Positions 11,285-26,489 of a DNA stretch of 64,000 nucleotides are shown in pieces. The stretch comes from Paramecium octaurelia (taxonomy: Eukaryota; Ciliophora; Oligohymenophorea; Peniculida; Parameciidae). Positions within the stretch are counted from its first letter, which is position 1. The number at the start of each line of letters is the position of its first letter. The translations under genes were made by a program, and so were the position numbers. The notes under the pieces are model-generated. The model searched no databases and was not told the DNA's origin. It saw only the letters and a list, made by a program, of their open reading frames with translations. The stretch covers positions 124,001 through 188,000 of the forward strand of contig CAJJDP010000028.1 of NCBI GenBank assembly GCA_905182995.1, in the 5' to 3' direction.

Positions 11285-12638
11285 TCAATCTCTATCTAAA
11301 TCATCGTCTGCTGTTGGATCAAACTATTTTACATAAATAATTTACTATTTTTGCATTTTCATTGTTCACGATATGAGATATTAAACTTTATCCAGTTTTT
11401 TTCTTTTACTCATATGATGTTTAGAATTCTGGAAAATGATACAACAGAATTTCTTCATACAGAAGATCTAATAAATTGGGTTTAGTTTTTACCTTTAATT
11501 TATTCTCTGGTCATTTCATATTTTTCAAATTCGAACTCTAATTAGTTGACAAGTTAAGCACTTGGTTCATCTGCTTCAAAATGCAATTAAGCCAAATAAG
11601 GATGTTCTAAGGCTTGTTAAACTGTAATTCTTTGTTGATAATCAAATGTAAGAAGTTTCCTTAATAAATCCAAAGCTTTATATTATAATTCAAAAATAAT
11701 ACCATTTTTAGAAGCATTTTTAAATAATTATTCTAATGGAATACCTTATTTTGGTCCAGTTTCCTTAATGACTTTCCTTAAATTATTTTAAACTTTTTCA
11801 TCTTAGAATGATTAAATGTAGGCTTCATTTGGTGTACCCAATAATTCAAATATCAATTTCACTTATCTCTTAGCTTAATTGATAATACTAATTAATACTT
11901 GAATCTCCTCTTAAAAATGGTTTTCTTAGCAATAGTTCTGCCAAAATGCATCCAACTGACCACATATCCACTGCAGGTGTATAATTCTTGAAACTCACCA
12001 ACAATTCTGGGGCTCTATACCATCTAGTTTCAACATAATAAGTCATAATATTAGCATTATTGGATGATGTAGGATCAGCCATTGCTCTGCCTAAACCGAA
12101 ATCGCAGATTTTCAGATCACAATTTCTATTTAATAATAAATTTCTTGGTTTCTAAATTAATTTTTAATAAATAGGTACTAAATCTCGATGCAAAATTCCT
12201 GCAGTATGCAAATACTTCAATCCTCTTAAAATTTGATACAAGAATAACTAGATATGTTCATCTGTTAAGACCTAGTCACTTTTAATTACTTGTGCTAAGT
12301 CTGTTTCCAATAATTCAGTAACCATGTAAACATCTTCAAATTCTTCTCTAGATTTTGGAAGAAGGAGAGTTTTTAATTCGACAATCTAATTTAATCTAAC
12401 AATCTTACATTCTCGTGTTTCATCAATCTCAGAATTTTTAATTCTCTCAAAGTTCTTTTTGCATAAAGTCTATGTTCAAAAGCCCTCTCAATTTTTTTTA
12501 TGGCCACCTATCTATCTTTCTCTGTTTTGGCATTCTTATCATCAGCTTATATAACACATCCATAGGCACCACTTCCAACTTTATTTATTTATGAAGATTA
12601 TTACTTATTTCAACAGGAGCATAATGATCTTCAAGCAT
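11285..12638 (-). CDS. MAP kinase with unusual TYY activation loop
   Basis: Six introns of 22-27 nt leave 401 residues. The kinase domain shows the glycine loop VGSGAYGCV, catalytic Lys in VAIKKIE, catalytic loop HRDLKPRNLL, DFG in CDFGLGRA, and the MAPK signature [13 protein letters not shown] followed by [17 protein letters not shown] and the C-terminal [13 protein letters not shown]. The dual-phosphorylation site reads T-Y-Y where most MAPKs have TEY, TDY, TPY or TGY. The insert-free short C-terminus ends TADDDLDRD. It is most like the ERK/MAPK15 side of the family, but I would not fix the subgroup. As in the family, it should phosphorylate Ser/Thr before Pro after activation by an upstream MAPKK. 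Confidence 0.93.
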
Positions 12639-13816
12639 AAAAGTATGCTCTTAAAGTTAGAATTTTTTCACTTTTTATGATTTATTCTGATATTTAGCAT
12701 ACAACTCGATAATCTTTTGTGGCAATTTGAATTCCTATTACATATTTTATAAAATTCTTTGTAATTTAATTATGTATTTTATAAGCTTTAATTTGTTATT
12801 ATATTAAATTACTACCTTTATTCTAGAAAGCAATTAATACTTAATTATAAGTTGATTGTTCAGACCTATAAACATATGTATGACAACGTTGACGTGTTTT
12901 ACATAAAATAACTAATCAACTTTGAGATATTAAATTCATAATAAATTTAAGGTTATCAATTTGATAATCTAATGTATCTATTTGATTTCAAAGGTTTATT
13001 TTACGAAATCAATTTAAGAGAGAAATATTGCTTAAATATATAAAATTTTTATTACCTAAATATTAACAAAGATTTAACTAAATTGAGTTATGCAATTCAT
13101 TTTCAATAAAAATTTAAACTCTATGATTTTCCAATTTTCTGTATTGGCTTCAAAATTTGTTTATATTGAAATTTGCAATTCTTTAAATTTAGTGATTATT
13201 AAGTGTTTAGATCCTTAAGTTATGGCATATAAATGTTTGGCTTTAAGACTCTGCTAGAATCATAGCTTTAATGATAGATAGTTACAAAATAGTGCATTGA
13301 TACCATAGGTAATCCAAGCTTTCCAGAACATTATATAAAAATTATCTTCATTAAGTTTCTGAAATTTAAGAGAATCAATCTTAACTATTTTACTAATTAG
13401 ACAAAAATATAAAATTTATATAGTCTTAAGTATAATATTCATTAATGAGTTTTTGTCAAAAAGAAAATTTTTTGTAAAATATTATTGATTTACTGAAGTT
13501 AATTTTCTTATTAGTTTTCAATATTTTTGTTGTATGGAATGACTCCCATTTTTTTTTAATTTGAAAGAAGATTCAATAAAATGAATAATTAAGATTCCAA
13601 ATCTGAATATTGATAACATTTCATGGATATAATATTTTTTATGAGTTAATTGTAAATAATTTTAGTTTTGAAAAGTAATATTTTTATAAAATATCAATCA
13701 GATTGCTTTTGATTAATCAATAAACTAATCCAATTTTTAGAATTTGTAAACTCTGTTAAAATTTTTCAATTTTTACCATACTTAATTAACCTCCAAAATA
13801 AAGAGTGGTACTATAA
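12639..13816. other. 1.2-kb stretch without a supported gene
   Basis: AT-rich, with no open frame that shows coding character on either strand. It separates the divergent MAP kinase and the plus-strand genes starting at 13817/14034, so both promoters must lie here. Confidence 0.5.
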
Positions 13817-14041
13817 ATGCTTGATGAAGAGGACTTTTAGAAATAGGAAAAATAATTAAAAAATAAGTTCAATTTCGATGTTTATAATTTAAAATAATAA
13901 ATAAGAAAGGATAGAGCGTGGTTGATACGTTAAATTGCTGCTAATTATAATATATCTCAGTTCTTTTTAAATACCTTACGTCTTAGAATTTAAATAAAAT
14001 TGAAATCAAAATTTGAATTGCTTATATTAATTAATGACTGA
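13817..14041 (+). CDS. possible small protein (74 aa)
   Basis: One open frame with TGA at 14039-14041, starting MLDEEDFQKQEKQ and rich in charged and Gln residues. It overlaps the start of the next gene by eight bases in another frame, which is unusual for ciliates. Either this is a real very small gene or the ATG at 14034 is not the true start of its neighbour. No family recognised. Confidence 0.3.
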
Positions 14042-15503
14042 ATTATTCCTATTAGCACTTATACTGAGCTCGAGAGTCATGTGCAACTAATATGAGTTTA
14101 AGATAGAAATTGGTTAGTTAAAGGCTGTGCTGGAATTAAATAATGCTACAAATGTAACTTTGACTGATGAAAGCAATAAAGAGTTTTGTTGGATTGAAGA
14201 CGAAAAAGTTCTTCTACAAACAACATCTCTTATGAACTATCAAGATCTAGATATCATGAATAAATACTACTTTTTGTTAGCAACGCAAAGTGGTCTTTGG
14301 GTTCTTATGAACGATATGATCTTAACTTAAATAACACATGATGGAACAATAATTAATTAGAAAAAAATTTAGGGGAATTACAGCTAGTTCAAAGGTTTTT
14401 ATAATGAAAAAAGCGAAGACCCTATTTTTTTGGTTGATAATCGGTTGTTAAATGACACTTAAATTACATTCTATCATGGGGCTATAAAAACTTATGATGG
14501 GTTTTTATTCGTAATAAATAAATTCATATATGTTTATGACCTCTAAAATAATACAAACAAATATTTTGGATCAATAGATATAAGTAAATTTCAAAATATT
14601 ATCGAGTATGATATTAAAAAAATTGATGATTTTAAATACTATTTTTATTTGATGGATTAACATTTTGGATTAAATGTATTAAAGTTATTATTCAGATAAA
14701 ATAATATCAACTCTAAAATAATATACTCAGAAGCAAATCCTTTATAAAATCCAAAATCATTTTTTTGCAATGAATATTATAGTTGCTTTGGATTATATTA
14801 CAACAATGTGTATAAGATTTTGAATTTCAGAATCAATTTCCTGGATAACAGTATTTAAGTTAAGGAAATACTAGAGGAAGAGAATAAAATAATTAAAATA
14901 ATAAATGTTGGAGAAATGATGTTTATTTAGTCCAAAAATAACCATAAGGTGTATCTCTATAATTCCAACTAAATATAAAATATACAAATATTGGGATTAT
15001 AATAAATCTCAGTAGTAAATTCTTCTTTGATTTACATTATTACAAATACTAAATTAATCAAATTGTAGCTAGCGAGAACTCATCCTAAGGTCCTCTGCTT
15101 TTGTGATGATACTGACGATTGCCCTTTGATATATGATTATGGGATTAATTTTAGAGATAAGACGAAGATGATGTATTTGAAATTTACAATAGAGTTTTAA
15201 ACATCATTAGAAGATCAGATGAACTAAATTTTAGTTTTACTATTTTCAATAGTCTCTTTTTTTGGAAGTAAATATTATAAATAATATTACATAGTTATAT
15301 TATTGATTTTTTGGATTTATTCTCTAAAGACTTAAATCTTATTGTTGGAAGGAAAAATTCAATAAGGATATTAATTTATGTAAAAAAATAAATTGCCAAT
15401 ATTTCATACCCTTGAAAACCTTGCTTTTACATTTCGAGGAGGTGAAACTTTGTCCAAAAGAATTTAGCAACAAGAATCTTAAGAAATTTAAGAAATGTTT
15501 TGA
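14034..15503 (+). CDS. secreted/type I membrane protein, unknown family
   Basis: A single exon of 490 codons (489 residues). The N-terminus has a signal peptide (LFLLALILSSRVMC). A ~390-residue region follows with repeated aromatic/Asp motifs, several N-x-S/T sites and a late cysteine cluster CFCDDTDDC. Near residue 400 there are two hydrophobic segments (ILVLLFSIVSFFG and YYIVILLIFWIYSL), then a Gln-rich cytosolic tail. The repeated YVYDL/VYLYNS strands look like a beta-propeller, but that is inference. No introns. TGA at 15501-15503. Confidence 0.7.
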
Positions 15504-16538
15504 TATATCTGTATTTGATTTTTTCAATTTAACATAAAAATATATAAACGCTATAATAAGTCTTTATAACTAAATTAATCCATACAATATACTGTTATTT
15601 GTTCATTTTTCTTATAGGGGTTAAAGAAGGGTTATGAAATATTCATGCTAAGTGTTTCAATTGTTATTAAATTTTGTTTGATTTAGATAATTTAACAATT
15701 TCTCATATTCTTTTTCTTTTATGTACTTAAATTTAGATGCTAAGTTTCTATAACTAAAGAAATTGTAATTCATCCTATTTTGAGATAAAGGAAATTTACT
15801 TTGATAATGATTGGATAGATTTCATTAAGAAATACTTAGATTGAATATATTAGTCATAATATTTATTTCATAAGATATTAGTCATACAAAATTATCAGAA
15901 GTTATTTAAAAAATAAGAATGAAAAGTATGAGATTTTAAAGATATTTTATGGGATTAATAATATAATAGTTATCATATCTAAGATTAAATAATCAAATTG
16001 TCTTTTGAAAATAAGGAAAATAGTATAAAATTATTAATAGTGTTTATTAAAAAATAAATTTTAACTTTCAATGGAATTTGATTATTAAATAAATTATATG
16101 TGTAAGAAATTAATTAATTATTTTAATTATACATCGAAGTTTAAATAAGCTGCTACCAAGTAATAAATTTTTTCAACTCTTATTAAGAAACAAAAATCCA
16201 TATTTTTCTAATATTATATGAATTACAAATTATTCAAAATTTGCCTTTATTATTTATTGTTATTTGATTTATAAAATTATTAATAATTAATTTCAGGTCA
16301 TCTGATTAAGTGAAAATGTCTTTGATCGTATATGATTCTGCTTCTTAAAAATTGAATTTTCACTCTACATGATAGACGGTAAAACTTGCTCTACTAAATT
16401 TTGCGTTATTTGATAATTTTTCATTTTTAAAGAGAAAATCTTTCTTTCTTTTTTTCATTAATAATCATATTGATGTATTGTACAAGAAAACATCTCCTTT
16501 ATGATAAAAGCTATATTATCACATTAAATCAAGATAGT
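15504..16538. other. 1.0-kb stretch without a supported gene
   Basis: AT-rich spacer between two plus-strand genes. I saw only short TGA-interrupted frames, such as a hydrophobic ~40-codon frame from about 15640. Confidence 0.5.
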
Positions 16539-17756
16539 ATGAATATAGGAGAAGTAATTTAATGATTATTAACTCAGTCTACCTAACATACGAAGTATAC
16601 AATTGCTTTGAAACTATAAACTGTAATTGATTGGAAAATCTCCTAGGAAGATTTCTAATTGGTAGCATTTTGCATAGATTGGAAAAATAAACAGAAGTAC
16701 TTCTATGCTGACCAGAATGTCCTTCTCAGAGTAAAGAATTATCTGGCAGGAAGAGTAACTTTTAAAAACATAGATTATTTCTACAAATAAGTAGGAAAAA
16801 TAGAGACCAGAGAATTAAGTTCGGTATTTAATCCTATATATTAGTTGATAGGTATACACTATCTAGGCATTAGACAATAATGTTGTTTATGTGTGCAAAG
16901 AGTTGAATCGATAGAAATAGTACGCCTACGAAGTACGATTATATTCAAATCTTAGTTATTTCAAAATGAAGTTGAAATTTTGGGACAATTAACTCATCAA
17001 AACATCGTAAAATTGATAGAAGCCTATACCAAAGAAACTTCATATTTAATAGTATTAGAATTTTTAAAAGGCGGAACTCTTAGCCAGTGTCTGAAATATT
17101 GCAGGATGTCAATAATTGAAATAGAAATAATAACGAAAGTAAGATTGTTTTAACGAATTTAGTAAATTTTAGAGGCACTTTGTTATTTACATGAAAAAGG
17201 TTTTGTTCATAGGGACATAAAGCCCGAAAACATTCTTTTTTGTGAATTGGGATAATTTTGCCATCTGAAGCTTATTGATTTTGGAATCTCTTGCAAGAGT
17301 AAAGATTTATAAGATGATTTATAAATGACTTTTGGAACTCCTGGTTATATGGCACCAGAGATTTTATAGAGAAAAAATAGAAGAAACATATCAGAAAAAA
17401 TAGATGTTTTTAGCTGTGGGGCCATAATCTATTACATGTAAGTGTGATATTTATTTGTAAGGTTAACAGGAGCAAAGTTAATATCTGGAATAAACTAGTA
17501 AGAACTCTGTCAAAACAACAAGGCTTTTACTTTAAACTACCAAATTCTACAAAAAATACAGTAAAAAAACTTTAGGGATTTATTATCGAAAATGATCACT
17601 GAAGATCCAGATTAAAGAATCGATGCAAGACAAGCTCTAAATTATTTAAAATTAATGAGCATCCCAACAAACACTTCCCTTTCTATTTCGTTGCACTCTT
17701 CATATGATCATATTCAAGAGTTACCAAACTTCAAAAAATTAATTGCAAAAAATTGA
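16539..17756 (+). CDS. protein kinase with N-terminal PH-like domain
   Basis: Five introns (23-28 nt) leave 364 residues. Residues ~10-85 look like a PH-type lipid-binding fold: two beta strands, then VAFCIDWKNKQKYFYAD and an amphipathic helix. The kinase domain follows. The glycine-rich loop is missing (VYTIQALDNNVVYVCKEL has no GxGxxG), but the catalytic Lys in VCKEL, a Glu in QNEVEILGQL, the loop HRDIKPENILF, IDFGIS and the GTPGYMAPEIL motif are all present. Catalysis is therefore plausible in spite of the degenerate ATP lid. The C-terminus is Ser-rich. It is the most complete of three related genes in the window (see 18112 and 40331). Confidence 0.87.
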
Positions 17757-18111
17757 CTATAAAAATCTAATTATTATATATACTTATGTAAAAAATTCAA
17801 GGTTAAATTCCAAATTATGTTACTCTAATCTTAGTTTACGGTCATAAATTTCATGTAAACCAATTATTAACAATTGGAGCTGATTATGTATATAGTATAA
17901 TTTTCTAATTATGATATTAATAATTATAAATTTGAAGCTCTTACATGCATACGAAATTTTTGTGAATCCTAATTTCTTTTCATCTTTCAATTGATATTTG
18001 GAGTATTGTTTTAAATGCAAATGAAGTCATATCATTTCAAATTTAAAGAATGTTAATTTATTATTTAATTGAAAATAATTGAGAATTATATAGTTTATAT
18101 TAATTTATATC
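17757..18111. other. 355-bp spacer
   Basis: AT-rich intergenic DNA between the two adjacent PH-kinase relatives. The only open frame is a short one on the minus strand, without coding character. Confidence 0.5.
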
Positions 18112-19412
18112 ATGATGTGCAAAAGTAAGCATTTTTTTAGAGATACTGAATATTTCATATACGAAAAAGAGAACTCTATTCAAATAGGGAAGGTAAGCAT
18201 CAACTAAAATCATTAGAATGAACAACAAATAAAATACACAATCTAATTGGAATTGACAACAATAATTACTTGGGTTTATGATGACAGAAATCGATTCATC
18301 GGATTCAAGTTTAAATGGAAGTAGAAAATGAAAACGATGGTTGTGAATTATCATAATTGTTTACGACTGAAAAGTATTTTGGATGGAAAAGTCTCCTATA
18401 GTAATCTTGTCAAAATGTTTAATAAAGTAAAATAAATTCGATGGCACTCTCAAAACACAGTAACATATATAATACTTATAAACGTACTTGTAGATTATGC
18501 TTGTTCACAGTTGTATAGATTAGAGACCGTATCAAATGAAAGTGACACCAAATAGCATTAATTACAATATGCTTGTATTAATTTAAATCTTAACTAAGGA
18601 TTTTATGTTAGAATTAGAAGTCTTAAATCTTTAACATAAAAACATGATAGCAATTTCGGAGTATTTCGTTGAAAACGATAAATTTTACATTATATTTGAG
18701 TACTTAGAAGGAAGAAGCTTAAGGGAGAGAATGAACTCCTAATATAAGATGAAAAAAGAAGAAGTAATAGTTGTCTTAAAAGTAATAAATGTTATCTAAT
18801 TTACTAAAGCAACTTCTGAGTCTTCTAATTGCTTTGCATAGAAAAGGGTTCATATGTAGGGACTTATCTCAAGATAATATATTTATATAGAAGGATGGTC
18901 GAATAGTTGTAACTGAATTTGGACAAATTACTAAATTGGGTGAAATCCTGAGAACTAAAAGAGGTACGAAAGATATAGATTTAATGAATGAATTGATGTT
19001 ACCCAGTAATTTAGAAGGCAATTAAAATAATGAGGATTTTGATAGATAATTTTGGTTTGCTTAAGATGTATATTGTTTAGGTGAACTACTTCATGAAATG
19101 TAAAAAATAGAATTATGTATTAGGTTAACTGGTAAGAGTCTTTAAAAAACAATCTTTGATAAATATAGTATCTTCCAGTCTAGTTAGAATACTATGTCAA
19201 CTTTAAGAAGGAAGTTTGGACTTCGAAAATTATTAGATAGAATGCTAGAACCTGATCCCAAGCTTAGAATATCAGCATAATAAGCCTAAAGTTTTTTAAA
19301 GGACATGGAATTCGGTGACGATTCGTTTGTCGACTTTTCTGATTAGGAGGAAAGAAACAATTTCTAGGAAGTTTACTAATTTATTTCAAAAGTGTGTCTT
19401 TAGAATCTCTGA
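18112..19412 (+). CDS. PH-like domain pseudokinase
   Basis: Three introns (24, 34 and 28 nt) leave 404 residues. The N-terminal part parallels the gene at 16539 (KYTIQLEL, FIGFKFKWKQK, a helix with LKSILDGKVSYSNL). The kinase-like part keeps a possible beta-3 Lys in QMKV, the hinge FYIIFEYLEGRSL and the fold around LLIALHRKGFI. The catalytic loop reads CRDLSQDNIF in place of HRDxKxxN, DFG has become EFG, and there is no APE. By the usual criteria it should be catalytically weak or dead. It probably arose by tandem duplication of its left neighbour and now acts as a scaffold or regulator; the role is inference. Confidence 0.78.
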
Positions 19413-19524
19413 TAATAAACTTTATAATTTTGATATTGTTATGCAAAATGTTAACATACAATTTTAGATGACTAGATATAATTAAATATTATTATATGAT
19501 GAATATTGTACTAAAATAAGGTGA

Positions 19525-20206
19525 TCATGATCTGTAGAGGTTGGGTCTTTTTGCTTTGAATACTGTTCTGAATTTTTTGTGGCTGGCTCTTGGTACGGTT
19601 TTGACAATTGGGAATTTGATGGAATCACCCTAAGCTTATTATCATATGATACTCTATATTGATTGGTTTTTCCTCTCTTGATATCAGCACTCTTAGTTAA
19701 TACTGAAGTTCTGAGGATGTGAATGGTTTGTGGTTGGGCTCTGTGATTTCCGGCCATTTCTTGATCTAAAGGAGGTTTATGCAATAATTTACATAATTGT
19801 GAGACTGCTCCATTTAATGTTGTGTCTCTGAATTCTTTATACATGTTGTGGATTGTTGTTCTTGATTAGTATTTGAGTACAATTCCGTAGGTCTTGACAT
19901 TGGTGTCTCTTCTTTCAAATAATTCTTGAACTGCTAAGATCTAACCATGTGATGGTCTAAGCTTATTCAATCTTCTCAAATTCCACCTAACCATTGTTTT
20001 ATGCAATATACCAGAATCTGCTTTTTGCAGCAACTGTATTTCTGGCAAAGATTCTCATGCTGATAACCTTGGGATTTGGATCTTCCTTTGATGGGAGTCT
20101 TCTTCCAGAGACCAAATATTATCTGGTCTACACAAAAATTGCTTTAATATTTTACTTTCATTTGGAGTGAGTTATCTTATGGATCTTGAGCAGAGTTTTT
20201 AACCAT
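19525..20206 (-). CDS. RPL18A: 60S ribosomal protein eL20 (L18a)
   Basis: Four introns (28, 25, 27, 23 nt) leave 192 residues. The order of eL20 motifs is complete: [96 protein letters not shown], and the end KRPNLYRS. The C-terminus emerges only when the last intron (near 19630) is removed; read without splicing the frame stays open but wrong. Two Met codons 15 residues apart could start; the second matches the usual eL20 N-terminus better. The family sits on the large subunit surface near the exit tunnel side. Confidence 0.95.
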
Positions 20207-20249
20207 TTTGTTTATATTTTAAAAAAAGATTTAATTTATCAAGTAATTA

Positions 20250-21722
20250 TCATAAACAATAGAATGCATAATTTGCTTTATTGATATTATTCTAAAAGTT
20301 CTGTAAACTATTTTTCATAAAATGATCAATTAGTTGAACAGTTTCTTGGTGCCTGTAAAATTTATCATTTTCATGATTTCTAAACATTTCAATGTTTCTC
20401 ATTATGGTATCACCCACAACAAAATGCATATTAGTGATCTTTATTTTTGAATTGCTTTTGATGTATTCCACAATTTCATTTCTCATTCTAATCATATATC
20501 ATTACATCATCTTACTTTTCTGCTCTTTGTTCAGAACTGAATGGATAAGCACTTAAATGTTATTTTTTAAAGTGTTGCTTGGTCTTAACCTTGAGATCAT
20601 TCAAATATTTCAATTGTTTGATTCTCATCTAAATCAATTGCATATCCAAATTAGTTTTTTCAATCATTTCCTTCAAATCCACCTTTTGTAAATCCTGAGT
20701 TTGATTGTTTCTAAAGATCTCCTGCAATCTTTGATTTACAATCTGAAGATCTGCTGGAGCATTGACAAATAAATGAAACAACCTAGTGTTTTCATCGTCA
20801 ATTAATAATATCTTGTTGATGTAATTATCGACTTCAAAGATATTTGATGGATCAGAATATATGACATCAATGTAGTAGTAATTCATTATTTTAGTTTAGA
20901 CTTTAAAGAGATTTGGAATCTTCGAAATGTTGACCCATAAATTATTTTTGTTTAACTTACTGCTAAGTGTTTCTTTGGAATGATAGTTTCGAGTCGAATA
21001 AATACAATCAAACCAATCGATTTAAGTGTTGTGCAAAGAATTGAGCTTCTGATTTGGATTCAATTGTAGGAGTAATATGGATTCAGTCCTAATTTTCATA
21101 ATCAATTGCTTATTGTTTTGGGGTTTAATCTAAGGATTTTAGAGGGTATTAATAAAATAGTGACTATTGTATTCCCCAAATAACTATCATAATATTTAAG
21201 TATACAAGATTATAACTTAAGATGCAAATCTTATTGAATTAATTCAAATTTCTGAAACCTTTGTATAAAATGTAAACATCCTCAGCCTCTATATTTAAAT
21301 TAATAGTCTCAAATTAAAGGCAATTTGAATTACTCTATCTAATTCAACAACTTTTACTTTCTTTCAGATTCAAAATTGGACGGCGAAGTTTAAACATGCA
21401 TTAATTTCCTAAATTATTATTTTGGTCTAGGAATGAAATTTGGCCTTTTGAGTATTACTTTTGTTGGTTTTGATATTTATGGCAATTCTGTGACCTCATT
21501 TACCGAAAAGGTTCTACTGGAGATTCCCTTATCTTCACTTTAATTCTAGGAGTATTTTTATTTTGCCTAATGTGAAATCCTTGAATGTCTGGTCGCTGAA
21601 TTGGTATTAATAATAGTCTTACAAGTTGAATAATTTCTAATTGGGGCATTCTTCGTAATCAACATTCCTGATAATCGATCTTGTATATTCGGGTATTATT
21701 TTTATTTTGAAATGCTCAACAT
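20250..21722 (-). CDS. unknown Gln/Asn-rich protein, 465 aa
   Basis: Three introns (25, 22, 28 nt) join four exons into 465 residues with an exact frame. The N-terminal third is basic and low in complexity. The middle has LLFGEYNSHYFINTL and LLLQLNPNQKLNSLHN. The C-terminal half (from about residue 250) is helical and charged, with VDLKEMIEKTNLDMQL and a conserved-looking TNMHFVVGDTIMRNIEMF. No domain recognised. It is followed 44 bp downstream by the eL20 start on the same strand. Confidence 0.6.
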
Positions 21723-22176
21723 ATTTAATTAATAAATGGAATGCAAATTATTAATGTCAAATAAATGTATACAATTTAATTTACATTTAAAAAATAAGTA
21801 TATTAAACACTCACTCCTGTCTGTCTCCCTATTGGAAAAGCAAGAAGACAATTAGATTTTTAATCATCCGTGCAAAAATAGCAAAAGCTGGATTTGTGTG
21901 CCACAATAATTATACTTAATTTGTTTCAGGAATTTTAAACATTTAAAAACGAAATAAAAAACAGTTAAAAGCTGATATCGTGTTTATAAATGAGAGAGAG
22001 AGGGATTATTTTCATCCAAAGTGGTGTTAGAAAATATATATAAAATTCTTAAACAAAGTATTAATTAATTAAGATCGTAATTCAAAAAAGATTCAATTAA
22101 TAGTGGCTTTATGATACATGTTAATAACATTGTTATAAAATGATAATAATTAAATAAGTTACTAACATATCCAAAA
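21723..22176. other. 454-bp divergent promoter region
   Basis: Noncoding DNA between the divergent unknown gene and the CDPK. It includes a short purine run (GAGAGAGAGAGGGA near 21992-22005) that stands out from the AT background. Confidence 0.5.
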
Positions 22177-24251
<2,075 letters not shown>

Positions 24252-24715
24252 AAAGTTTGTATTAAAGCTAAAATGATATTATTTTATAAGCACAATTATT
24301 AATAACTCTGAACTTCATAATATTATTTCTTAAATTTTGACAACAATCCCTGTGAATATTAATTTTAAATATTTTTTACTTATAATTAATATTAGTAAAA
24401 ATATTTATCAAATGATGGTATTTAATTGCCTATCAACTAAATAAAACTTAATAGATAGATACAATTGATATAAAATTATAAAAAAAGACTCTTGATTTAT
24501 AATTTTAAATTAAGCAATTATAGAAAGTAATCAAAAGGATAGAGAAATTGTAATTCAATAAGAAATTGTTAATTGTGAAAATTATTACTAATTATATTAG
24601 ATATATTCCATATAATTCACGTAAATAGAGAAATTGTCTTTAGAAATAATTTACTTTTATATTGAAAATACTATTAATAGATAGAATAGCAATTTAATAT
24701 TATTGATAATGGTAA
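24252..24715. other. 464-bp convergent intergenic region
   Basis: AT-rich region between the 3' ends of the CDPK and the LRR gene. Nothing recognisable. Confidence 0.5.
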
Positions 24716-25831
24716 TCATTTTTTTGCTTTTTTCTTCTTTTTAGACTTTTTTTTCTTATTCTTTCTTCTCTTTCTTTTTTTTGTAACTTTTTTGATTTCT
24801 TCAAGAATTGCATTTTATATTTCTATTGGTACTTCTAATCTGCAAACAGTTTTATACATTTTGATGCACTCTAAGAATTTTTTAGCAGCTATTATATTAA
24901 GGTTATCAATACAATCATCATATAAAGCATTTCCTCTAAAGTCATAAACTTAAATAGAACTATTTTTGGTTAAGACTTCACATATTTTTTCAATGAGTGG
25001 GACATCTTCAGATTCTCCAAATTGATTGTTTGCAATATTTAATTCCTCCAACCATTCATTAGTTTCCAAAGACCTAAACAATTAATAGACACTTAAAATG
25101 AATTTATTTAATACCCTTGATTTCTTAAATAATTTCCCTCTAAAAATAAATATCTTAAATCACAATCGACAAAGGAGAGAATGTCCTATAGATATTTAAC
25201 ACTTTCTAAATCCAATCTACAATAATTGAGGGAAAGCTTTCTGATTGTTGCTAAAAAATAATCAACTTATGTTATTACTATTCATCTCCAATCCCTTGCA
25301 TAGTTCTTTCATTCCTTCACAACCAATATAATTAAAGTCAAGAATTAGCTCCTGCAAGGGAACTTTAAAAGCTGGGGATAGGGCGTAACCGAGATAAGTG
25401 CAACCTTGCGGAGTGATTTCATTTTCTGTCAAATCCAAGACTTTGGTATTTTGAGCTTTTTATATATAATTTGCCAAATATTTGACACCTTCATTATTAT
25501 TGAGTCCCAGACCTGCTTTGACTAACCAAATATTGGCCAAATGCTTATAACTAATTTTGAATTTAATTATACTTGAGATCCATCAATGCTTCGAAAATTC
25601 CTCTAATTGCATTAGGCCCTATTTCCTCAATAATGTGAAGCTAAATTTTGTACTATTAATTACAGTCGTTAAATGTTCTTGATTTTCTATTGCTTATGCA
25701 ACTGCTTAAACAAATATTTTATTTTATGCCACCCCAAGACTCTAAATCTTTCTGTTGTAAAACCTCATGATTTGGGTCGTGGATTCATCATTGTCTTCTC
25801 CTTTTTTTCCTTTCTTGCCCTTTTTGGACAT
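24716..25831 (-). CDS. leucine-rich-repeat (RI-type) protein with Lys-rich ends
   Basis: Four introns leave 339 residues. After a start MSKKGKKGKKGED come ~7 RNase-inhibitor-type repeats, for example LDLTENEITPQGCTYLG, LILDFNYIGCEGMKEL, LSLNYCRLDLESVKYL and LNIANNQFGE. The last ~25 residues are almost pure Lys/Arg (KKVTKKRKRRKNKKK), a nuclear/nucleolar-type or RNA/tubulin-binding tail. Proteins of this form in ciliates are often axonemal or nuclear; I cannot tell which. The start at 25829-25831 is the first ATG, and TGA is at 24716-24718. Confidence 0.8.
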
Positions 25832-25976
25832 GAAATAAATATAAAGGCAATTTAATAAATAAATTATATGTATTAATTCTTGATCTAGTTCTCTTAACTA
25901 TTCTGAGATATCACGACTATTATTTTGAGAGATTAGATATCATATACCAAACATAATCTTATAAATAATATATTCA

Positions 25977-26197
25977 TCAAAATTATCTATTATTTGTTTT
26001 GAATGAACTCTTTATAATGATGCTTTTCTCATCTTAATTAAATTATATCATTAACTCAGTATTGAAATTTCTTATTATATTAATTTTCTTTGAGATCTTT
26101 AGATGCCATTTCGAACATCTAGAACAGGTCTTAAACCTAAATCTATAAAGATATTCACCAAATCAATAGTTTTAACATAAAATACTTCTGCAGGCAT
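25977..26197 (-). CDS. possible small protein (65 aa)
   Basis: Starts MPAEVFYVKTIDLVN, with one 23-nt intron that begins GTT and removes a TGA; it ends at TGA 25977-25979. Without that intron it is 49 residues. Hydrophobic/aliphatic in its first half. No family. It is included because the frame is protein-like and the spacing to neighbours is normal for this genome. Confidence 0.3.
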
Positions 26198-26489
26198 TCA
26201 AATTTCTTTCTGCTTTCTTAAATTCCATTAAGAACCTAAATAGTCGCATAAACAGGATAAAATTATATTATATGAAATATTAATTCTTTAAAACCTTACA
26301 CTTATGGGCTTAAAAATATTAATATTTTTGATTATTTTGGAATAGTAAATCCAATAATTAAGTTTAACATCTACACTTTAATAATTTCTTTGTAATATAT
26401 TAAGATATTAATAGAAAATCCAGATTTACTTATGAATCTAATAAATTGATATGAAAAATCAATTAATTAAATAAAAAAAAAGCATAATA

